A stretch of DNA of 64,000 nt from Acidimicrobiaceae bacterium (GTDB lineage Bacteria > Actinomycetota > Acidimicrobiia > Acidimicrobiales > RAAP-2): the NCBI GenBank assembly GCA_003162395.1, contig PMON01000070.1, positions 62,500-126,499 of the forward strand. The letters are read 5' to 3'. Made by a program: the position numbers and the translations under genes. The first letter of the stretch is position 1; each line of letters starts with the position of its first letter. Positions 58,188 to 64,000 of this stretch are shown piece by piece. The notes under the pieces are model-generated. The model made no database searches and was not told where the DNA came from. It was given only the letters and a program-made list of their open reading frames with translations.

Positions 58188-60320
58188 ATGTTTCGTCGCC
58201 GGGCCCTGTCATCGGTCGTCCTTGCGGGGCTGCTCTCGCCACTGTTCTTCGTCGTGGCGTCGTCACCAGGTGCGTCGGCTTCGACGATCCCGAACCCCGC
58301 GGTCGCCAAGTGTGACTCTCTCGTGACCACGCCGGCGGGGCACGACTGCCTCTTGCCGTGGCCGAACAACGCGTTCACGAAGGCGGCCAGCACGCCCACG
58401 GGTCGCCTCGTGAACATCGCGCTCACCGCGACACCGATGAACGCGTCCAACGTGCACATCAACCCGAAGTATCAGAACCAGAACGACGGGTTCTCGCCGG
58501 GATCGGTCGTCATGATCAACGTGCCGAGCCTGTCGCTCACGAACTCGAAGATCGCGACGTCGACGAACATCGGCCGCTCGGACTGCACGATCAAGGGCAA
58601 GCTCACGAGCACGGCCGTGCCGATCGTCCTCTGGGACGTCACCCGGCACATCTGCGTCCCCTACTTCGCCGAGCTCGACGCGCAGGACGCAGACCTCACG
58701 ACCCAATTGCTCTTGATCCACCCGGTGATCAACTACACCGAGGGCGACCGCATCGACGTGCTGCTGCGCAACCTGGTTGACACGAGCGACGTGGCAATCC
58801 CGAGGCTCGCCGGCGAGTCCGCCGCGCTCAACGGCACCATGGTGCCGGCGACCCGGGGGGCGCACCTCAAGTGGCTCGTCCAGAACGACCTGAGCTCGTT
58901 CAAGCTCACGCACCTGTACGCAGCCTGGGACTTCTCGGTCATCTCCTCGGGCGGCGCCTCAACGAGGAAGTTCTCCGACAACGACCTCGCGGACCCTGCC
59001 CTCACGATGCGCGACCAGGCGTTCAAGCTCGTGGGCACGACGACGCCCGTCTACCGCATCTTCAGCGTCGCGACCGTTGGCACCGAGCGCCAGGTCTCCG
59101 GCAGCTTCCAGGTGCCGACCTTCCTCACGCACTGCCCCACGAAGCGGACTTCCATGTTCGACAGCACCGACACCGCAGGCTGCGGCGCCATGAACGTCGA
59201 CGCCCATGGGCTGCCGCTCCTGAAGAAGAGCGCCCTCTCCAAGGGCACGAGCCCGACCTGGTCGAACCAGATATGGGCGAACTTCATCTGCGTCATGCCC
59301 ACCTCAATCGCAGGCGGCGTACCGGCGCTCCCGACCCTGTACGGCCACGGCCTGCTGGGCGACGCGACCGAGGTGGCGGGCTCGTCGTTCGTGAAGGGCG
59401 TCGCTGACAACATGATGGGCTGCGCGACGGACTGGTCGGGCATGTCCAGCAACGACCTGCTGCTCGTCGCTGCCTCGCTCCAGAACATGAGCACGTTCAA
59501 CGTCAACGTGGACCACATGCTCCAGGGCTTCGTCAACTTCCAGTTCCTGGCCCGGCTCATCAACTCGAAGCACGGCTTCGCGACGAACGCGGCGTTCAAG
59601 CAGGGCAGCAAGGTGCGCTTCGAGGTGGGCAAGTGCGGCTTCCAGGGATACTCCCAGGGCGGGATCATGGGGGGCGCGGTCTCTGCGATCTCGACGCAGT
59701 GGAGCCGGGCGATCCTCGGGGTGCCCGGGGAGAACTACGGCGGCCTGCTGCTCGACCGCTCGGTCGACTGGTCCGAGTTCGCCGCGGTCTACGACCCCGC
59801 GTACCCCGACTCGACGGACCAGCAGCTGGGCCTGCAGCTCGCCCAGATGCTCTGGGACCGAGGCGAGAACGAGGGCTACGCCGAGCACCTCACCTCGCAC
59901 CCCTACGCGGGCACCAAGGCGAAGCAGGTCTTCATCATCGAGAACTACGGCGACCACCAGGTGGCGAACGTCTCGGCCGAGGCATTCGCGCGAACCATCG
60001 GGGCACTCAATCATCAGCCGATCTTCAACACGAACGCCTTCGGCACCCCGAGGCTCAACCTGCCCGTGACGATGCAGTGGGGCTTGAGCAAGGCCAACCA
60101 GGCGAAGTCCAACCCCGCGTTCATCGAGCTGTGGGACTACGGCACACCGACGCCGCCGACCGACAACCTGTCGCCCGCGGGACCCGCGTACGGCAATGAC
60201 CCCCACGGCTACGGGCGCCAGGACCCCGGCCTCATCACCCAGATCCGCGACTTCATGGCGACGGGCTTCGTCCCGAACGTGTGCGGGACCGGACCGTGCA
60301 TCGGAGTGCCCGGGGCCTGA
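58188..60320 (+). CDS. Large secreted alpha/beta-hydrolase-like protein
   Basis: A 710-residue exported protein with signal peptide (SVVLAGLLSPLFFVVASSPG, cleavage near ASA). The first part contains CLLPWPNNAFTKAASTPTGR, a LP.PND-like opening shared by large bacterial extracellular esterase-type proteins, followed by a beta-rich region. From about residue 370 an alpha/beta hydrolase domain follows: PALPTLYGHGLLGDATEV (oxyanion region), then FQGYSQGGIMGGA, the nucleophile elbow G-x-S-x-G with Ser, and later IENYGDHQVANVSAEAFA with a possible His. More than ten Cys suggest disulfides. Substrate unknown: esters or polyesters are possible. Strong GGGGGAG before ATG 58188. Confidence 0.75.
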   Translation: MFRRRALSSVVLAGLLSPLFFVVASSPGASASTIPNPAVAKCDSLVTTPAGHDCLLPWPNNAFTKAASTPTGRLVNIALTATPMNASNVHINPKYQNQNDGFSPGSVVMINVPSLSLTNSKIATSTNIGRSDCTIKGKLTSTAVPIVLWDVTRHICVPYFAELDAQDADLTTQLLLIHPVINYTEGDRIDVLLRNLVDTSDVAIPRLAGESAALNGTMVPATRGAHLKWLVQNDLSSFKLTHLYAAWDFSVISSGGASTRKFSDNDLADPALTMRDQAFKLVGTTTPVYRIFSVATVGTERQVSGSFQVPTFLTHCPTKRTSMFDSTDTAGCGAMNVDAHGLPLLKKSALSKGTSPTWSNQIWANFICVMPTSIAGGVPALPTLYGHGLLGDATEVAGSSFVKGVADNMMGCATDWSGMSSNDLLLVAASLQNMSTFNVNVDHMLQGFVNFQFLARLINSKHGFATNAAFKQGSKVRFEVGKCGFQGYSQGGIMGGAVSAISTQWSRAILGVPGENYGGLLLDRSVDWSEFAAVYDPAYPDSTDQQLGLQLAQMLWDRGENEGYAEHLTSHPYAGTKAKQVFIIENYGDHQVANVSAEAFARTIGALNHQPIFNTNAFGTPRLNLPVTMQWGLSKANQAKSNPAFIELWDYGTPTPPTDNLSPAGPAYGNDPHGYGRQDPGLITQIRDFMATGFVPNVCGTGPCIGVPGA

Positions 60321-60330
60321 GCGTTGGTGC

Positions 60331-60348
60331 GGCACCCCGCGAGGTGCC
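60331..60348. terminator. Short hairpin after the secreted hydrolase
   Basis: GGCACC, CCGCGA, GGTGCC: a 6-bp stem with six-base loop between the hydrolase stop and the next ATG at 60360. Weak and without a U tract, so termination may be partial. Confidence 0.35.
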
Positions 60349-60359
60349 ACGATCTGAGG

Positions 60360-61355
60360 ATGCGGGCAGCCGTGCACACCGTGTACGGCCCGCCCGAGGT
60401 CGTCGCGGTCCGCGACGTGCCGCGCCCGGTGATCGCGGACACGGACCTGCTCGTCAAGGTCCACGCGACGACGGTCAATCGGACCGACTGCCACTACCGG
60501 GCCGCGTCCCCCTTCCCGATGCGCTTCTTGTCGGGCCTGCGTCGCCCGAGGGCGACGGTCCTCGGCAACGAGTTCGCTGGCCAGGTCGCCGCCGTCGGTG
60601 CCGCCGTCACGTCCTACGAGGTCGGCGAGCGGGTCTTCGGGTACGTGGAGGGTCGCTTCGGCGCGCACGCCGAGTACCTCGCGATCCGCGCCGACGGGCT
60701 GGTGGCTCGGATCCCCGAGCACCTGGGGTTCGTCGAGGTGGCGCCCAGCACGGAGGCCGCGCACTACGCCCTGTCGCACCTTCGCAAGGCTGGCGTCATG
60801 AGCGGCCAGGACGTGCTCGTCTACGGGGCGTCGGGCGGCATCGGCACCGCCGCGGTGCAGCTCGCCAAGACATTGGGAGCGGCGGTGACCGCCGTGTGCG
60901 CGACCAACGGGCTCGCCGTCGTCTCGAGCCTCGGACCTGACCGGGTCGTCGACTACACCGCCCAGGACTTCACGCGTGACCCACGGCGCTACGACCTCGT
61001 CTTCGACGCGTGGGGGATGCTGTCGTACCGCGCGACGAGGCACCTCATGAAGCCGAGCGGGCTCTTCATGTCGACGGGGCCCGGGCCGCACCTCCAGAAC
61101 CTCTACCGGCTGCCCCTTCAGCCCCTGGTTCGCGGACGCAGGGTCGTGTTCGCCCCACCCAAGTTCGACCCCGAGACCGTGCAGTACCTCGCTGGCCTCC
61201 TGGCAACGGGCCGGCTTACGCCGCTGGTCGACCGTTGCTACACGCTCGAGCAGATCGTCGAGGCGTATCGGTTCGTCGAGACCGGCGAGAAGCTGGGCAA
61301 CGTCGTGATCGTCGTCGATGCTGCTGACGGCGTCGTCGCGCCGACGGACGACTAG
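60360..61355 (+). CDS. NAD(P)-dependent MDR dehydrogenase (quinone-oxidoreductase type)
   Basis: A 331-residue enzyme. AAVHTVYGPPEVVAVRDVPR opens the GroES-like fold, followed by ATVLGNEFAGQVAAVG. The Rossmann part has VLVYGASGGIGTAAVQLAKT, and a late segment PLVDRCYTLEQIVEAYRFVE typical of the group. Active-site zinc ligands are absent. It is likely to reduce quinones, aldehydes or enones with NAD(P)H. ATG 60360 was chosen because the frame upstream is Arg/His-rich and lacks the fold. It is followed by a small unknown gene eight bases downstream with its own GGAGG site, so the two are probably one transcript. Confidence 0.88.
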   Translation: MRAAVHTVYGPPEVVAVRDVPRPVIADTDLLVKVHATTVNRTDCHYRAASPFPMRFLSGLRRPRATVLGNEFAGQVAAVGAAVTSYEVGERVFGYVEGRFGAHAEYLAIRADGLVARIPEHLGFVEVAPSTEAAHYALSHLRKAGVMSGQDVLVYGASGGIGTAAVQLAKTLGAAVTAVCATNGLAVVSSLGPDRVVDYTAQDFTRDPRRYDLVFDAWGMLSYRATRHLMKPSGLFMSTGPGPHLQNLYRLPLQPLVRGRRVVFAPPKFDPETVQYLAGLLATGRLTPLVDRCYTLEQIVEAYRFVETGEKLGNVVIVVDAADGVVAPTDD

Positions 61356-61363
61356 GAGGCATC

Positions 61364-61672
61364 GTGGGCTTCATCGAGCTCGAGCAGTTCGCCCTCGCAC
61401 CCGGCGTCACGCGGGACGACTTCGTGGTGCTCGACGACCGACTGCAGGCGTGGAGCTACGTCCACCGCGACGGACTGCGGCGACGGACCACCGCGTTCGG
61501 CGGCGACGGCACCGTGCTCATCGTCTCGCTCTTCAGCGGAGCGACGGCCCCGCCGCCGCTCGTGCTCGACGCCGTGGCAGGCGTCACCCGGGACGACGAC
61601 CCCGTCGACGGCCTCCGCGGCGCCATCCAGCCCGAGTCATATCGGCGGAGCGTCTACGAGGACCGTGGCTGA
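61364..61672 (+). CDS. Small conserved unknown, co-transcribed with dehydrogenase
   Basis: A 102-residue soluble protein. GFIELEQFALAPGVTRDDFV and LDDRLQAWSYVHRDGLRRRT suggest a ferredoxin-like alpha/beta barrel of dimeric type such as the Dabb/EthD class, followed by TVLIVSLFSG; the assignment is not secure. GTG 61364 has GGAGG seven bases upstream. It lies eight bases after the dehydrogenase stop and converges within three bases on the VOC gene. Confidence 0.65.
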   Translation: MGFIELEQFALAPGVTRDDFVVLDDRLQAWSYVHRDGLRRRTTAFGGDGTVLIVSLFSGATAPPPLVLDAVAGVTRDDDPVDGLRGAIQPESYRRSVYEDRG

Positions 61673-61675
61673 CCT

Positions 61676-62029
61676 CTACTGCTGGACGAGCGTGACCTGA
61701 TTCCCCTCGGGGTCCTTGATCCCCGCCAGCGTCGGGCCACCGGGGATGTCAAACGGCTGCATCGTCACGGTCCCGCCGAGCGACGCGGCGAGCTCGAGGG
61801 ACGCCGTCAGGTCCGCGACCTGGACGTAGAGCGTCACGCCACCGTGGTCGCTTTGGCGGAAGTGGCCGGCGGGCCCCGGCTCGGGACCACCGAGGCCTGC
61901 CGCGAACGGCCGGATGAAGCCCTCGCCCACCGACCAGTGGAACATCGCCTCGTAGAACGGCACGAGCACGTCGGGGTCCCGGGCCTCGATCTCGAAGTGC
62001 ACGACCGGTCTCGCCCAGTCCTCGCTCAT
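61676..62029 (-). CDS. VOC-family (glyoxalase-fold) protein
   Basis: A 117-residue protein with two beta-alpha-beta-beta-beta modules. PVVHFEIEARDPDVLVPFYE is the first strand with the metal-side His-Glu, and GGVTLYVQVADLTASLELAA then GGPTLAGIKDPEGNQVTLVQ the second, the last ending in the D-P-E-G-N motif. It is one domain, so it would dimerise to form the site. Members include glyoxalases, dioxygenases and resistance proteins; none is indicated. ATG 62029. It is a separate gene from the VOC remnant at the left window edge. Confidence 0.88.
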   Translation of the reverse strand: MSEDWARPVVHFEIEARDPDVLVPFYEAMFHWSVGEGFIRPFAAGLGGPEPGPAGHFRQSDHGGVTLYVQVADLTASLELAASLGGTVTMQPFDIPGGPTLAGIKDPEGNQVTLVQQ

Positions 62030-62084
62030 CGGACCTCCTGTTGGCGTTCGACGTCAATCGTCCGCCCTCGGACGCTGGACCCGG

Positions 62085-63815
62085 CTACTGCTTGGATCGG
62101 TCGACCCACACCGGCATGCCAGAGGGGCACGTCCTCGGGTCCCACGGCTCGAGCGGCTGGGCCGTGAACGACGGCGCCGAGAGGTTGTTGTCCGACGAGA
62201 CACCGGGCGGGTCGTAGACGGTGGTCGGCGTGGCGACGGTCGTCGTGGTCGTGCCCTTGACGGTCGTGGTGGCGATCGTGCTCGAGGTGGTCGTCGTGGT
62301 CGGCGGTGCGGTCCAGTTCCGAGTCGCGATGGTGAGGTCCGAGCCCGTCTGGACCGTCACCATGTCGCCGTGCGTGACCATGGCCGGGTCGTAGCCGAGC
62401 GTCACGGGGCCCTGCAGCACGGTCATCACGCGCAGCGCCGCTTGGAGGCTTGCGCTCTTCCAGTTGCCGGACGCAGGCGGCGGCCCGCCCCCGTACCAGA
62501 CGAACGTCTCTTCTGGCGTCCCGACGGGGGTGCGGTCGCCGGTCTGGTTGACGACGAATCCCTTGTGGTCCAGCGCTTCGGCAACGGTCGCCGCCTGGTT
62601 CGCGGTGCCCGTTGCATTCTCGACCGAGACATGGAACGCGTCGGGCAAGGGGAGCGGCTTGCCGGTCCACGGGCTCTGGTCAGTCTGCACGCCGAAGATC
62701 TGGTCGACGGTCTGCCAGCCGCCGGGCTGGACGGGGAACTCCACGTCGCCGTAGCCCGGGACACCTTGGTAGGTGTACGAGCCCGTCTGGTTGACGACGA
62801 TCGGAAAGGTGAGCTGCGGGACTTTCGAGATGTTGGTGCTGTGGTAGTTCTTCGCGAGCGTGAGCATCTCGCCCTCGCTGAAGCCGTTGTCGACGGTGAG
62901 GTCGGGCAGGACCGTCGTCGCGAGACTTATGTCAGCTGCCAAGTTGCCAATGCCCTGGCTGGCGAGCTTCGCTGCGACGACGCGCATGAACTCGTGGGTT
63001 CGGCGGATGCGAGCGAGGTCCGAGAGCGGCTCGTTGGGCCAGAGGCGGGGATTCGTCCCGTCCACGGCGGAGTACTGGATCTGGAGGTGTCGTGCTCGGA
63101 CGACCTGGAGCGCGTGGATGCCGTCGAGGTGGTAGCAGCCGGGTCGCTCGATGTTGAGGCTGGAGTACGCGTCGAAGACCCGACGTGGGAAGTACATGTT
63201 GATCCCGCCGACGGCGTCAACGACGTTGGCAAAGGTGTCGAAGTTCAGCTCGACGAAGTGGTTGATCGGGATGCCGAAGTCCTCCTCGATTGCTGCGGCA
63301 AGCTGGCTCGGCCCGTTGTAGAGCGCGGCATCGATCTTGTTCGCGTTGTTGCCGACTCTCGAGTTCGGGACGAAGAGGTCACGCGGAATCGACAGCAGCG
63401 ACACCTTGCCGTTGCCGCCCAGGTGGGCGACCATCACGATGTCGCTGTTCACGCCGTTCACGCCTGCGTCGCAGTAGCCGTAGGCACTGTTCTGATGCTT
63501 CAACGAGCAACGGTCGGTGGATCCCACGAGGAGGATGTTGTTGTTGCCCGACTGCAGGCCTTTCACCTTGACGTGATGGGCGAGTGTGCCGAAGTAGAGG
63601 TAGACGGCAACGATCGCGGCGACGACGAGGATGACGACGGTGCCAAGCCCGATGCCGGACCACATGAGCCAGCGGGGCCGTCGCCGTCGCGAGTGGCGGG
63701 ACGTGGCGCGAGCAGGGCGACGCTCGATCGCTCGCCCGAGGGCGACCAGCCCGTCATCATTTGCGCCCGTTCGCGAGCTCCTCGGGCGTGCCTGGGCCGG
63801 TTCGTCAAATGGCAC
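62085..63815 (-). CDS. LytR-CpsA-Psr (LCP) family cell-wall glycopolymer ligase
   Basis: A 576-residue membrane-anchored transferase that links wall polymers such as arabinogalactan or teichoic acid to peptidoglycan. A cytoplasmic basic tail (residues 1-48) and one span (about 49-72) precede the LCP domain: GNNNILLVGSTDRC, VNSDIVMVAHLGGNGKVSLL then SIPRDLFVPNS (the catalytic Arg), ALQVVRARHLQIQ and LARIRRTHEFM. A LytR_C domain follows (VSVENATGTANQAATVAEAL) and a long Thr-rich linker (about 500-540) before a Pro-rich end. Family elements are intact. GTG start at 63815. The LytR_C plus Thr-rich tail suggests surface exposure. Confidence 0.92.
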   Translation of the reverse strand: MPFDEPAQARPRSSRTGANDDGLVALGRAIERRPARATSRHSRRRRPRWLMWSGIGLGTVVILVVAAIVAVYLYFGTLAHHVKVKGLQSGNNNILLVGSTDRCSLKHQNSAYGYCDAGVNGVNSDIVMVAHLGGNGKVSLLSIPRDLFVPNSRVGNNANKIDAALYNGPSQLAAAIEEDFGIPINHFVELNFDTFANVVDAVGGINMYFPRRVFDAYSSLNIERPGCYHLDGIHALQVVRARHLQIQYSAVDGTNPRLWPNEPLSDLARIRRTHEFMRVVAAKLASQGIGNLAADISLATTVLPDLTVDNGFSEGEMLTLAKNYHSTNISKVPQLTFPIVVNQTGSYTYQGVPGYGDVEFPVQPGGWQTVDQIFGVQTDQSPWTGKPLPLPDAFHVSVENATGTANQAATVAEALDHKGFVVNQTGDRTPVGTPEETFVWYGGGPPPASGNWKSASLQAALRVMTVLQGPVTLGYDPAMVTHGDMVTVQTGSDLTIATRNWTAPPTTTTTSSTIATTTVKGTTTTTVATPTTVYDPPGVSSDNNLSAPSFTAQPLEPWDPRTCPSGMPVWVDRSKQ

Positions 63816-63912
63816 CTCGGCATCCTACCGACGGCGCTCTCGTGCACCCAGATGCACTTTGGGGGCCAGGTAAGTGTTTTCTTAGACAGGTCCGGCTGCA
63901 AGAGTCTGTGCC
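63816..63912. other. Divergent promoter region at right edge
   Basis: These 97 bases hold the promoters of the leftward LCP gene and the rightward partial gene. GTGTTTTCTTAGACAGG is an AT-richer patch (63874-63890). No clear hexamers. Confidence 0.35.
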
Positions 63913-64000
63913 GTGATCCGCTGGCTCGAGCCGCACGAGGTGACCGCCGTCGGCTCGGTGCTCGGGCTCGCGCGGCTCTACCAGGGCAACGGCGACTACC
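63913..64000 (+). CDS. Partial gene, probable GNAT-type acetyltransferase start
   Basis: GTG 63913 begins a frame running off the window edge: 29 codons with IRWLEPHEVTAVGSVLGLAR then LYQGNGDY. A start followed by VxxVLGLARLxQG is common in GNAT N-acetyltransferases of actinobacteria, but with only the first strand and helix visible this is a guess. The cut at 64000 prevents confirmation. Confidence 0.35.
   Translation, partial: MIRWLEPHEVTAVGSVLGLARLYQGNGDY

Noticed and set aside
59304-61091. 595-codon minus-strand frame over the secreted hydrolase and dehydrogenase
   Set aside because: It crosses two well-supported genes and shows no family resemblance.
1-64000. rRNA, tRNA, insertion sequences, prophage, CRISPR
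   Set aside because: No cloverleaf with the T-loop sequence, transposase, integrase or repeat array was found by reading; a covariance or profile search would be needed to exclude divergent ones.

Overview
The window is about 70% GC, with densely packed genes on both strands, many GTG starts and GC-rich third codon positions. Gene families point to an actinobacterium: a DUF5134 membrane protein, a KimA/APC potassium permease, an LCP cell-wall ligase with a LytR_C tail, OmpR/HK pairs and a DinB-fold protein. A secreted acid-type sedolisin and several secreted glycoside hydrolases make an acid-tolerant soil lineage such as Acidimicrobiia plausible, but this is inference. No rRNA, tRNA, CRISPR array or insertion sequence was recognised.

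Layout. 1-570: remnants of a proline iminopeptidase and a VOC protein. 575-4713: TPR protein, MBL hydrolase, DUF998 membrane protein, and a CMD/SDR gene pair. 4961-7921: three exported surface-type proteins sharing one N-terminal anchor motif, two of them tandem paralogues. 8195-21153: CDF transporter, giant multi-TIG sedolisin, GH5 enzyme, TetR/amidohydrolase divergent pair with a clear operator, a low-GC GH113-like gene that looks foreign, KimA-type K+ transporter, GH18 protein. 21274-25381: arylamine N-acetyltransferase, PadR regulator plus membrane protein, SDR, GGDEF regulator. 25383-33377: large hybrid kinase co-transcribed with the GGDEF regulator, and divergently a two-component system leading into a MacB-type ABC exporter. 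33495-36008: M1 aminopeptidase.

37084-41208 is a coherent redox module: a ferric-reductase-like flavocytochrome, an exported FMN-binding protein and the ApbE flavin transferase in one operon, divergent from a two-component system. 41488-44687: phosphodiester glycosidase and a Cys-rich secreted protein, closed by a perfect 15-bp hairpin. 44770-45970: arsenate reductase plus aquaglyceroporin. 46264-51791: ASCH protein, ECF sigma factor with a coupled membrane protein, DinB protein, conserved unknowns, nitroreductase.

52904-58061 is a probable copper-handling cluster: a BlaI-type repressor with an unusual Cys-rich N-terminus, a DUF5134 protein and a second membrane protein in one operon preceded by a TACTAC-N5-GTAGTA dyad, and divergently a Cu+ P-type ATPase that carries an extra C-terminal CopD/YtkA-like domain and follows a 29-codon ORF ending directly at its start codon. 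58188-64000: large secreted alpha/beta hydrolase, quinone-oxidoreductase-type dehydrogenase, small unknown, VOC protein, LCP protein, and the first codons of a probable acetyltransferase.
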